Source of the DNA: an uncultured Limosilactobacillus sp.
Lineage (GTDB): Bacteria; Bacillota; Bacilli; Lactobacillales; Lactobacillaceae
DNA length: 64,000 bases
Direction: 5' to 3'
NCBI GenBank assembly: GCA_944327195.1
Contig: CALVGV010000005.1
Span: forward strand, 1-64,000
Made by a program: the position numbers and the translations under genes. Below are positions 28,974 through 36,352 of the stretch, piece after piece; position 1 is the first letter of the stretch, and every line of letters starts with the position of its first letter. The notes beneath the pieces were generated by a model that was not told the DNA's origin, made no database searches, and was given only the letters and a program-made list of their open reading frames with translations.

Positions 28974-28977
28974 ACTT

Positions 28978-28993
28978 TGTTTCACGTGAAACA
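28978..28993. promoter_or_regulatory. parS: parS site 2 (ParB/Spo0J binding)
   Basis: TGTTTCACGTGAAACA is a perfect 16-bp palindrome matching the parS consensus. It lies just after the LysR stop, 1.9 kb from parS site 1. Confidence 0.92.
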
Positions 28994-29007
28994 GTAACTG
29001 TTGGAAC

Positions 29008-29727
29008 TTACTTGCCCATGTCGAGGGCCTGGTGCTTGAGCTTCGGGAAAACGTGCTTGTCGGCCCACCCGGTAAAGGAACCCTGGAAGAGGAAGGCGAA
29101 GATGGTCCCAATCCCGATGTTATCGATTCGCCCGGTTGCCAGAAAGGCGATCAGGCCAAAGATCGTTGGTGGCAAGTAGGAGAGCCACATGGCGACGGCG
29201 GCGTTGCCGTGAACGTACTTAAAGCGAATGATTTGGAAGAGGTCATCTTGCGAGTGGAGGACGAGGTTGACCCGTTGGTAGATCGAGATCGCCGTCCCAA
29301 TCAGGAAGACCCCAAAGAAGTTTAGCAGCACGTAGGCAATGTTGCCGGCCCAGTTGGTTGCCTGCGGAAGGGCCTCGAAGAGGTTGGCAAACCACTGAAT
29401 GAAGAGTGAGAAGGGAAGCATGAAGGCGATGTTGCCCCCAATCCGCTTCCAATCAAGCTTGTGGAGCAGGAGCGCGTTGAGGAAGGAGATCAACACGCCG
29501 AGACCGAAGAAGGCCCAGAAGAGCACCCAGGAGTTGTTTCCCAGAAAGGCGTGCCCGAGGTCGGCGTCGGCCGCGGTCCAGTAGGCCGAGCCGAGGAAGC
29601 TGGGGTGGACGTGGTCACTGGAGATCAAGGTCAAGACGTTGCCCAAAGAGTTGATCACCAGCGAGATGGCGAAGTAGGTAACCGACTCCGCCATCGAAAT
29701 CGTCCGCCGGGCCTGCTTTGCTTGCAT
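29008..29727 (-). CDS. YczE/YitT-like integral membrane protein
   Basis: This 239-residue protein has five or six predicted membrane segments (for example FAISLVINSLGNVLTLIS, FFGLGVLISFLNALL, NIAYVLLNFFGVFLIGTAIS, TIFGLIAFLAT) and resembles the YczE/YyaS membrane family, whose function is not defined. Its ATG overlaps the stop of the dehydrogenase gene in a TAATG, so the two are translationally coupled. It is the last gene of the VOC-dehydrogenase operon. Confidence 0.75.
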   Translation of the reverse strand: MQAKQARRTISMAESVTYFAISLVINSLGNVLTLISSDHVHPSFLGSAYWTAADADLGHAFLGNNSWVLFWAFFGLGVLISFLNALLLHKLDWKRIGGNIAFMLPFSLFIQWFANLFEALPQATNWAGNIAYVLLNFFGVFLIGTAISIYQRVNLVLHSQDDLFQIIRFKYVHGNAAVAMWLSYLPPTIFGLIAFLATGRIDNIGIGTIFAFLFQGSFTGWADKHVFPKLKHQALDMGK

Positions 29728-30746
29728 TAGGCCTCTTCCCCGGCAACCTTAACGATCGCCTTGGAGATGTTGCCGAGCTTGCCAGATACGAAGTCTTCAA
29801 CGTGGGCAAAGTCAAGGACGTTGGAGATCAGCGGCAGTGGGTCAACGTCACCGGATTGCAAGAGGGCAATCGAGTCTTCGAAGGTGTAAGGGTTGATGAA
29901 GGACCCTTGGATGTGGAGTTGCTTTTGGTAAACCTTGTAGGTGTTAACCTTGAAGGTCGAGTCTGGGTTGCCGACCCCGAACATCAGCACTTGCCCACCG
30001 CGGCGAGCGGCTTCAACCGCTTGTTCCTGGGTTGCCGGCAGACCAACGGCTTCAACCACGATGTCGTAGCCGTCCTTGGCGATTTCTTCAGGGTGCTTGA
30101 GGTTGTTAACCACCTTGAAGCCAAAGTGCTTCTTGTTGTTTTCCAGCTTCTCGTCAACGGTCCCGGCCAAGGTGACTTCGCGAACCCCCCGGGCCTTGAG
30201 GATTTGGGCGATCAGTTGGCCTTCGAAGCCGTCGCCGATGATCAGGGCGTTTTGGTAAGGGTGAGTTTCGAGGAGGTCAACCCCGTGCATTGCGCAGGAG
30301 ATTGGTTCGATCACCGCGGCCGCTTCCAGGGAAACGTTGTCTGGCACGTGGTAAACGACTTCGGCCGGGGCAGTGAAGTAGTCGGCAAAGCCCCCGTCCC
30401 GGGTAACGCCAACCGCGTCGAGGTGTTCACACAGTTCCGGCCGCGACGTCCGGCAGTAGTAGCACTTGTGGCAGTGGATGTTCGGGTCAACGGAAACCCG
30501 GTCGCCAACCTTGAAGCCCTCAACGTTGGCGCCGACCTTGGCAACGACCCCGGAGTTTTCGTGGCCGAGGACAATCGGCGGAACGGCGTCGGCTGAGCCC
30601 GGCAGGCCGTTGTAGAGGGCTTTGTCGGTCCCACAAATTCCGGCCCAGGCGGTGTGAATCAAGAGTTCATCCGGCTTGATTTCCGGGGTGGCGTAGTCGT
30701 CCTTAACTTCGAGCTTCTTAACGGCAGTCATAACTAATGCTTTCAT
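29727..30746 (-). CDS. Zinc-dependent medium-chain alcohol/polyol dehydrogenase
   Basis: The 339-residue MDR-family enzyme has catalytic zinc ligands in GICGTDK and GHENSG and Glu in EPISCAMHG, the four-Cys structural zinc lobe (CHKCYYCRTSRPELC) and a nucleotide fold (LIIGDGFEGQLIAQIL). Members oxidise sorbitol, threonine, butanediol or similar; the substrate cannot be named. It is the middle gene of a three-gene minus-strand operon under a LacI-type operator and a cre-like site. Confidence 0.9.
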   Translation of the reverse strand: MKALVMTAVKKLEVKDDYATPEIKPDELLIHTAWAGICGTDKALYNGLPGSADAVPPIVLGHENSGVVAKVGANVEGFKVGDRVSVDPNIHCHKCYYCRTSRPELCEHLDAVGVTRDGGFADYFTAPAEVVYHVPDNVSLEAAAVIEPISCAMHGVDLLETHPYQNALIIGDGFEGQLIAQILKARGVREVTLAGTVDEKLENNKKHFGFKVVNNLKHPEEIAKDGYDIVVEAVGLPATQEQAVEAARRGGQVLMFGVGNPDSTFKVNTYKVYQKQLHIQGSFINPYTFEDSIALLQSGDVDPLPLISNVLDFAHVEDFVSGKLGNISKAIVKVAGEEA

Positions 30747-30770
30747 GATGTGATCTCCTTTTTCCTTTTA

Positions 30771-31181
30771 TTAATCCTTGACGATTTCACAGAACTCGAT
30801 CGTTTCGTCGTTCGGGCCCACGATGTTGAAGTACTTGATCCCGTGTTGCCAGAAGTCGAGGTGCTGGACCTCGCTTTCCTTCAGTTGGTACCCGGCAGCC
30901 TTGGCGGCCTTGAAGGCCCCGTCGGCGTCGGCGACGTTGAGGGACAGGTGGTTGATTGCCCCGGTCTTGTGAACGGCGCCGTCGCTGTTCCAAATCTCCA
31001 GGGTCAGGTGGCCATACTGCATGAAGATGACCTCGTGCCCCTGGTCGTCGGTGTCAAAGCGGCCGAGTTGCTTGAAGCCAAGGTCGGCCCAGAACTTGCG
31101 GGTCTTTTCCAGGTCGTCGGTTGGAATACCGACGTGGGCGAGGTCATCGAAGTACCCCGCTAAACTCTTGTTGAATGCCAT
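30771..31181 (-). CDS. VOC-family (glyoxalase/dioxygenase fold) protein
   Basis: The 136-residue protein has the paired beta-alpha-beta-beta-beta units of the VOC fold (HVGIPTDDLEKTRKFWADLGF near the start, INHLSLNVADADGAFKAAKA in the middle). Members include glyoxalase I, epimerases and dioxygenases; the exact activity is open. It is the first gene of the operon with the zinc dehydrogenase. The only candidate promoter lies at 31322-31327 and upstream, next to the operator palindrome. Confidence 0.82.
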   Translation of the reverse strand: MAFNKSLAGYFDDLAHVGIPTDDLEKTRKFWADLGFKQLGRFDTDDQGHEVIFMQYGHLTLEIWNSDGAVHKTGAINHLSLNVADADGAFKAAKAAGYQLKESEVQHLDFWQHGIKYFNIVGPNDETIEFCEIVKD

Positions 31182-31295
31182 TGTCTTCGCCTCGAATGTG
31201 TTACTTAGAAGTTAGTAATAAATTAATCCGGATTTGGGGCAAAGTGAGGACGGTTGCTGGTAAGTCCAGCTCCATTTTCGGGCTCCTAGTTACTT

Positions 31296-31309
31296 TGTAA
31301 CCGCTTACT
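31296..31309 (-). promoter_or_regulatory. cre-like site (CcpA) downstream of the VOC operon promoter
   Basis: TGTAACCGCTTACT matches the cre consensus TGWAANCGNTNWCA at all but the last base. It lies just past the TATAAT at 31322-31327 in the direction of transcription, a typical repressing position. Confidence 0.6.
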
Positions 31310-31321
31310 CAACCTTGCGCC

Positions 31322-31363
31322 ATTATAATAACGCGGGAGTTAAGCGGTTTCAACCGGTTGAAA
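31322..31363 (-). promoter_or_regulatory. Promoter -10 and LacI-type operator of the VOC-dehydrogenase operon
   Basis: TATAAT on the minus strand (31322-31327) is preceded by TTTCAACCGGTTGAAA (31348-31363), a perfect 16-bp palindrome with a central CG as LacI-family operators have. A -35 is not clear (TTGAAA is 20 bases away). A partial copy of the palindrome (TTTCAACCGGT) lies at 31465-31475. The LacI-type gene is immediately upstream. Confidence 0.6.
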
Positions 31364-31417
31364 TAGGCAATCTCAATGACGCTCGATTGCTAACGAAAAA
31401 ATTATATTCGTGAGACT

Positions 31418-31446
31418 AAGCCCCCACCGGTCGCCGGTGGGGGCTT
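31418..31446. terminator. Strong hairpin in the lacI-VOC gap
   Basis: AGCCCCCACCGG pairs with CCGGTGGGGGCT around a three-base loop. There is no clean T run, so it may insulate rather than terminate. The rest of 31182-31652 (471 bases without a gene) holds the operator/promoter region, a second terminator and no reading frame I can support. Confidence 0.5.
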
Positions 31447-31606
31447 AAGAAAGCAAGGAAATCATTTCAACCGGTCACCACAATCTTAAGGGTGCACAAA
31501 CTTTTCCTGCCACCGACCCGGGGAGAAATGGTGGCGGCGTAGGAGCGAGGCGGGCTTAATTATCCAAAGTTAGCAAGCGCTTTCTTTGAACTGGGAACGA
31601 AAAAAA

Positions 31607-31637
31607 GCCCCCGGTCGCGCGGGGGACGACCGGGGGC
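31607..31637 (-). terminator. Terminator of the LacI-family gene
   Basis: GCCCCCGGTCG pairs perfectly with CGACCGGGGGC; on the minus strand it is followed by TTTTTTT. Confidence 0.88.
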
Positions 31638-31652
31638 AGTGATGGTTAGTGG

Positions 31653-32636
31653 TTAGGCCGTTGTCCCGGCGACCAGCTTCACCGGGACGGTAGTGGTGGG
31701 GGCAACCGGCTTGCCGGCGATCCGGTCGGCCAGCAGATCGACCGCCACCCGGGCCATCGTCGGGATGTCCTGGCGGATGGTGGTCAGTTCCGGGCAGAGG
31801 AGGCGAGTGATCGCCGCCCCGTCAAAGCCCACCACCTTGAGGTCCTCCGGACAGTGGCGGCCGATTTCGGTGGCGGCGCTGATTGCGAGGCGGGCGTTGG
31901 TGTCGTTATCGGCGAAAATCCCGTCGACCTCGGGGTGGTCAACGAAGATCTGGCGGATCCGTTCCAGCTTGGCGCTCTCCGGTTCGTCAAAGGGGATTGG
32001 GTAGGTCAGCGGCGTCAGCCCGGCCTGGGTGAGGACGTCCTCGTAGGCCGCCTTACGGTCGAGGTTTGGCGACGGCAGGTCCTGGGGATAGTTGGTGTGG
32101 ATGATGTGCTTGCAACCGGCGGCCAGCAGGCGTTCGGTGGCCACCTGCCCCCCGGTGTAGTTATCGGCGGCGACCACCGGAACCTGGTTGGAGACGATCC
32201 GTTCAATCGAAACAATTGGCAACTTGGTGGCGTGGTAGCTGGTCAAATCGGCGTTGTGGGCGCCGACGATCAGGCCGTCAATCTGGCGGTCGTAGAGGAG
32301 CTGGAGGTACTGTTCCTCCTTTTGGGGGTTATTTTCGCTGTTGCCCATCACCGCCCGGATGCCGCGGTCAAAGAGTTCCCGCTCCAGGGCCGCCTCCAGC
32401 TCGGCAAAGAAGGGGTTGTTGACGGTCGGAAAGACCAGGCCGACCAGGCCGGTCCGCTGGCGGTAGAGCTGGCGGGCGATCACGTTGGGCCGGTAGTTGA
32501 GCTCGGCCATCGCGGCGTGGACCTTGTCGATCGTTTTTTGGCTCAGGTAGCCGCGGTGGTTCAGCACCCGGGAGGCCGTATTCTTCGAGACCCCGGCGAG
32601 CTTGGCGACGTCATCTAGTTTTACTTGTTTTCCCAT
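31653..32636 (-). CDS. LacI-family transcriptional repressor
   Basis: The 327-residue regulator has the LacI helix-turn-helix and hinge (KLDDVAKLAGVSKNTASRVL, then YRPNVIARQL) and a sugar-binding effector domain. It is of the ScrR/RbsR general type. ATG 32636 lies at good distance from GGAAGGTG; a GTG three codons upstream is possible. The nearest target is the VOC-dehydrogenase-membrane protein operon downstream, whose promoter carries a perfect CG-centred palindrome. Its own promoter region holds a similar AAGCGGTTTCA motif, so autoregulation or CcpA control is likely. Confidence 0.88.
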   Translation of the reverse strand: MGKQVKLDDVAKLAGVSKNTASRVLNHRGYLSQKTIDKVHAAMAELNYRPNVIARQLYRQRTGLVGLVFPTVNNPFFAELEAALERELFDRGIRAVMGNSENNPQKEEQYLQLLYDRQIDGLIVGAHNADLTSYHATKLPIVSIERIVSNQVPVVAADNYTGGQVATERLLAAGCKHIIHTNYPQDLPSPNLDRKAAYEDVLTQAGLTPLTYPIPFDEPESAKLERIRQIFVDHPEVDGIFADNDTNARLAISAATEIGRHCPEDLKVVGFDGAAITRLLCPELTTIRQDIPTMARVAVDLLADRIAGKPVAPTTTVPVKLVAGTTA

Positions 32637-32682
32637 GGTTTTCACCTTCCCGCTAGTGGTTCCTTCAATGATAACACAGTTT

Positions 32683-32696
32683 AGAAAGCGGTTTCA
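32683..32696. promoter_or_regulatory. cre/LacI-type operator before the LacI gene
   Basis: AGAAAGCGGTTTCA matches the cre consensus at all but the first base and shares AAGCGGTTTCA with 31342-31352 in the operon control region. Confidence 0.5.
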
Positions 32697-32705
32697 CGAA
32701 GGGGC

Positions 32706-32733
32706 AATAAAAAACCACCGGCTTCCCGGTGGC
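32706..32733 (-). terminator. Terminator of the first tRNA-Lys
   Basis: On the minus strand CCACCGG pairs with CCGGTGG, followed by TTTTTTATT. Confidence 0.8.
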
Positions 32734-32739
32734 GCATGA

Positions 32740-32812
32740 TGGGCAGTCAGGGGATCGAACCCTGGACCCACGGATTAAGAGTCCGTTGCTCTGCCAGCTG
32801 AGCTAACTGCCC
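32740..32812 (-). tRNA. tRNA-Lys(CTT), copy 1
   Basis: A full cloverleaf is visible on the minus strand: acceptor GGGCAGT/ACTGCCC, D arm with AGCTCAGCTGG, anticodon stem ACGGA/TCCGT around the loop CTCTTAA (anticodon CTT), and a T arm with GGTTCGATCC. The CCA end is not encoded. A promoter (TTGCGC, 17 bases, TATTAT) lies upstream. The gene is identical to the copy at 33465-33537. Confidence 0.95.
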
Positions 32813-32879
32813 ATGTCTTAACAACGACTATTATAATATCAAGAACTGGCGGGGCGCGCAAGCCCTAATTTGAAAAAAG

Positions 32880-33395
32880 TTAAATTTGTTCCTGGTTAAA
32901 CTTGAAGAGGATCACCGCGATCCAGGAGGCGATGAAGGCGGAGAGGACCGCCACCAGGATGATGTTGGAGCTAATCGTCACCAGCTGGGAGACGTTCTTG
33001 ACGATCTCCAGCGACTTGAGCAGGTTGTCAAAGACGATCTGGTAAATGGTGGCGTAGATCAGCGACCACTGGATGTAGTACTCGATCAGGGTGAGGGTGG
33101 TGGCGGAGAACTTCCACCAGTGGTGCAAAAGGCGGAGGAAAAAGTAGAGCACGATCCCGGCGATGATCATCAGCAGGCCGTAGAGGACGAAGATCGACCC
33201 CATCGCCAGCTGGGGGACCGAGTCGCTAAAGGCGTAGGCCAGCACCAGGGTCAAAAGGATCACCAAAGTGGCGACCAGCACCATCAGGCCCAGCAGGATG
33301 AAGGCCGCCAGGAAGGCAAAGCGTTCGTGGCGCCGGCGGCTGGTAACCAGGCCGACCAAGAGCATGACGGTAATGATGATCCAGGTAAGCGACAT
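32880..33395 (-). CDS. Hypothetical multi-pass membrane protein, 171 aa
   Basis: This 171-residue protein has about five hydrophobic segments (for example LTWIIITVMLLVGLVTS, FLAAFILLGLMVLVATLVIL, FVLYGLLMIIAGIVLYFFL, ISSNIILVAVLSAFIASWIAV). I do not recognise the family. GGGAGG precedes its ATG on the minus strand. It sits alone between two identical tRNA-Lys genes, both on the same strand. Confidence 0.75.
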   Translation of the reverse strand: MSLTWIIITVMLLVGLVTSRRRHERFAFLAAFILLGLMVLVATLVILLTLVLAYAFSDSVPQLAMGSIFVLYGLLMIIAGIVLYFFLRLLHHWWKFSATTLTLIEYYIQWSLIYATIYQIVFDNLLKSLEIVKNVSQLVTISSNIILVAVLSAFIASWIAVILFKFNQEQI

Positions 33396-33413
33396 TTGAA
33401 AATCCTCCCTTGG

Positions 33414-33452
33414 TAAAACAAAAAAGCAGGCGCGAGATAACCTCGCGCCTGC
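33414..33452 (-). terminator. Terminator of the second tRNA-Lys
   Basis: On the minus strand an 11-bp perfect stem (GCAGGCGCGAG with CTCGCGCCTGC) is followed by TTTTTTGTTTT. Confidence 0.88.
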
Positions 33453-33464
33453 GTAAACCTCTGA

Positions 33465-33537
33465 TGGGCAGTCAGGGGATCGAACCCTGGACCCACGGAT
33501 TAAGAGTCCGTTGCTCTGCCAGCTGAGCTAACTGCCC
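33465..33537 (-). tRNA. tRNA-Lys(CTT), copy 2
   Basis: The 73 bases are identical to copy 1, with anticodon CTT and no encoded CCA. The upstream promoter (TTGCAC, 17 bases, TATTAT) and the block AATATCAAGAAC are also shared with copy 1, so the duplication included the promoter. Confidence 0.95.
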
Positions 33538-33651
33538 ATGTCGTACCGACAAGTAATATAATATCAAGAACCCCCGGCCAGTGCAAGGAGAAATTTCAAA
33601 AAAAGCGAATTTTCTCCGCGGGGCGCTGGCGTAAAGGAGGAGGGGCGCCTG

Positions 33652-33660
33652 TGGTATAAT
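33652..33660 (+). promoter_or_regulatory. Extended -10 promoter of walRK
   Basis: TGGTATAAT is an extended -10 (TGN before TATAAT); no good -35 is seen. A leader of about 95 bases with GC-rich hairpins follows before walR. Confidence 0.5.
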
Positions 33661-33761
33661 TGGTTAGTAATGGTTAAGCACAATTCCTTCAAGCGCCCGG
33701 TGCCCGCTTGGGGGCCGCAAAAGCATGCGCACCGAAGAGTAAAACTGAAGGTGAAAATCCA

Positions 33762-34466
33762 ATGGCAAAGAAAGTATTAGTCGTTGACGACGAAAAACCA
33801 ATCTCTGACATCATTAAGTTCAACCTCGAAAAGGAAGGCTACGAGGTGGTCGTGGCCTTCGACGGCGAAGAGGCCCTCGAAAAGGTGGAGGCCGACTCGC
33901 CGGACCTGATCATCCTCGATTTGATGTTGCCAAAGGTCGACGGGCTGGAGGTCACCAAGCGGGTTCGCGCCAAGCACAACATCCCGATCATCATGGTGAC
34001 CGCCAAGGACTCCGAACTGGACAAGGTCCTCGGCCTCGAACTGGGGGCCGACGACTACGTTACCAAGCCCTTCTCCAACCGCGAACTGGTGGCCCGGGTC
34101 AAGGCCAACCTCCGCCGGCAGGACGTGGCGGCAACGGCGGCCGACAACCGCAAGGCCGACATCAAGGTGGGCGACTTAACGATCCACTCCGACGCCTACA
34201 CGGTCACCAAGCGCGGCGAGAACATCAACCTGACCCACCGTGAATTTGAGCTCCTCCACTACCTGGCCCGCCACCTCGGCCAGGTGATCAACCGCGAGCA
34301 CCTCTTGCAAACGGTCTGGGGCTACGACTACTTTGGTGACGTCCGGACGGTCGACGTGACCGTGCGCCGGCTGCGGGAAAAGATCGAAGATAACCCGAGT
34401 CACCCCGAATGGCTAGTGACCCGGCGCGGGGTCGGCTACTACCTGGCCAACCCGAATCAGGAATAG
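33762..34466 (+). CDS. walR: Response regulator WalR (YycF)
   Basis: WalR with WalK is the two-component system that controls cell-wall metabolism and is essential in many Firmicutes. The 234-residue protein has a receiver domain ([10 protein letters not shown], phosphate-accepting Asp in [13 protein letters not shown], switch Lys in TKPF) and an OmpR-type winged helix ([26 protein letters not shown]). ATG 33762 follows GAAGGTG; an in-frame start 18 codons earlier is less likely. It heads the conserved walRKHIJ-htrA locus. Confidence 0.97.
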   Translation: MAKKVLVVDDEKPISDIIKFNLEKEGYEVVVAFDGEEALEKVEADSPDLIILDLMLPKVDGLEVTKRVRAKHNIPIIMVTAKDSELDKVLGLELGADDYVTKPFSNRELVARVKANLRRQDVAATAADNRKADIKVGDLTIHSDAYTVTKRGENINLTHREFELLHYLARHLGQVINREHLLQTVWGYDYFGDVRTVDVTVRRLREKIEDNPSHPEWLVTRRGVGYYLANPNQE

Positions 34467-34477
34467 GGGCCTGATGC

Positions 34478-36352
34478 GTGAATACCAAGATTAAATTTTA
34501 TCAATCCATCAAGTTCAAAATCGCCCTCGTCTTTGCGCTGATGCTGATGCTGACGCTCGAAGTCGTTGGGGCGGTTTTTGTGCGTCAATTGGAGCGGCAA
34601 AACATGGCAACCTTCAAGCAACAGGTGGAGTTGCCAACCTACGTCAACACCTCGCTGGCCACCCAGTTGACCAAGACCAACACCGACAAGGCCGATAAGC
34701 AGATCAAGAAGATCCTCTCCTCGATCAACAACAACACGATCAGCGAGATCCGGGTGATCGACAGCAACGCCGTCATCCGCGGGACCAGCCTGACCAGCAC
34801 CCAGAGCAGCGTCGGCCAAAAGAGTAGCGACAAGCTGGTCAAGGCCACCCTCGCCGGCAACCGGGCCCACACCGAGAACCTCTACGACAACGGCACCCGC
34901 GCCCGCTACTACGTCAACGTCGTCCCACTGGTCAGCTTGTCTAACCCGAATGACGTCGTCGGCGCCGTCTACATGAAGGCCAACCTCGAGGCGGTTTACA
35001 CCAACATCAACAACATTTCCCTGATCTACTTCGCCTCGGCTTTGATCACGATCGGCTTCGGCCTCGGCCTGGCGATCCTAATTTCCCGGGAAATTACCCG
35101 GCCAATCGAGGAAATGCGCAAGAAGACCCTCCAAATTGCCCGCGGGGACTACAGCGGCCGCCTGGAGGTGCTGGGCAACGACGAACTCGGCCAGCTGGCC
35201 GGGGCGGTTAACAACCTCTCGGTGCGGATCGAGGAGAGCCAGGAACTGTCCGAGGCCGAGCAACGCCGGCTCAACAGCGTCCTCTCCCACATGTCCGACG
35301 GGGTGCTGGCCACCGACCGCCGTGGTAACTTGGTGACCGTCAACAGCACCGCCCTCCAGTTGCTGGGGGTCGAAAAGGAGGGTGACATCCTCAACCGCTC
35401 GATCCTCGACGTCCTCGGCCTGCGGCGCAAGTACACCATCCGCCAGCTGGTCGACAACGAGCTCGACCACGTGATCCTCGACGACCAGGAGGACGAGAGC
35501 GCACCGATCTTGAGCGTCTCCTTCTCGCCGATCCAGCAGGAGTCGGGCTTCGTGACCGGGCTGGTCTGCGTCCTCCACGACGTCACTAGCCAGCAAAAGG
35601 AGGAGCGGGAGCAAAAGCAGTTTGTTTCCAACGTCTCCCACGAACTGCGGACCCCGCTGACCAGTGTCAAGTCCTACGTGGAGGCCCTGGCCGACGGGGC
35701 CTGGCAAAACCCGGAGGTGGCGCCGCAGTTCTTGAAGGTGGTTGAGGACGAGACCGAGCGGATGATCCGGATGATCAACGACCTGCTGAGCCTGTCGCGG
35801 ATGGACTCGGGGACGGTCAAGGTCAACCTCGAGTACGTCAACATCAACGAACTCTTCAACTACATCCTTGACCGCTTCGACATGATCATCAAGAAGGAGG
35901 CCGCCGACCCGGCCAAGAAGAAGTACTCGATCGAGCGCCACCTGACCACCAAGGACCTCTGGGTGGAAATCGATCCCGACAAGTTCACCCAGGTGATCGA
36001 CAACATCGTCAACAACGCGATCAAGTACTCGCCGGACGGCGGCGTGATCACCGCCCGCCTGCTCGAGACCCACAACCACGTGATCTTGAGCATCTCCGAC
36101 CAGGGGTTGGGGATTCCGCGCAAGGACCTGTCGCACATTTTCGACCGCTTCTTCCGGGTGGACAAGGCGCGGTCGCGCAAGCAGGGGGGGACCGGGCTTG
36201 GCCTGGCAATTTCCAAGGAGGTTGTTAACCTCTTAGGGGGCCAAATCTGGGTAGATAGCGTTGAGGGGAAGGGCTCGACCTTCTACATTTCCTTGCCATA
36301 CGTACCATACGAGGGGGATGACTGGACCGATGAGCAAGAAGTGGCGGACTAA
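34478..36352 (+). CDS. walK: Sensor histidine kinase WalK (YycG)
   Basis: The 624-residue kinase has a first membrane segment (about 13-33), an extracellular sensor domain to about 180, a second membrane segment (about 182-203), then HAMP, PAS, HisKA with phospho-His near 388 in SNVSHELRTPLTS, and HATPase (N box NAIKYS, G boxes DQGLGIP and GGTGLGLAI). The start is GTG 34478, 11 bases after walR. A perfect Noc-binding palindrome lies in the codons for ISREIT after the second membrane segment. It overlaps walH by 23 bases. Confidence 0.97.
   Translation: MNTKIKFYQSIKFKIALVFALMLMLTLEVVGAVFVRQLERQNMATFKQQVELPTYVNTSLATQLTKTNTDKADKQIKKILSSINNNTISEIRVIDSNAVIRGTSLTSTQSSVGQKSSDKLVKATLAGNRAHTENLYDNGTRARYYVNVVPLVSLSNPNDVVGAVYMKANLEAVYTNINNISLIYFASALITIGFGLGLAILISREITRPIEEMRKKTLQIARGDYSGRLEVLGNDELGQLAGAVNNLSVRIEESQELSEAEQRRLNSVLSHMSDGVLATDRRGNLVTVNSTALQLLGVEKEGDILNRSILDVLGLRRKYTIRQLVDNELDHVILDDQEDESAPILSVSFSPIQQESGFVTGLVCVLHDVTSQQKEEREQKQFVSNVSHELRTPLTSVKSYVEALADGAWQNPEVAPQFLKVVEDETERMIRMINDLLSLSRMDSGTVKVNLEYVNINELFNYILDRFDMIIKKEAADPAKKKYSIERHLTTKDLWVEIDPDKFTQVIDNIVNNAIKYSPDGGVITARLLETHNHVILSISDQGLGIPRKDLSHIFDRFFRVDKARSRKQGGTGLGLAISKEVVNLLGGQIWVDSVEGKGSTFYISLPYVPYEGDDWTDEQEVAD
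35081..35094. promoter_or_regulatory. Noc-binding palindrome (NBS) inside walK
   Basis: A second perfect ATTTCCCGGGAAAT lies in the coding sequence of walK, 30.6 kb from the copy in mnmE. Confidence 0.7.
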
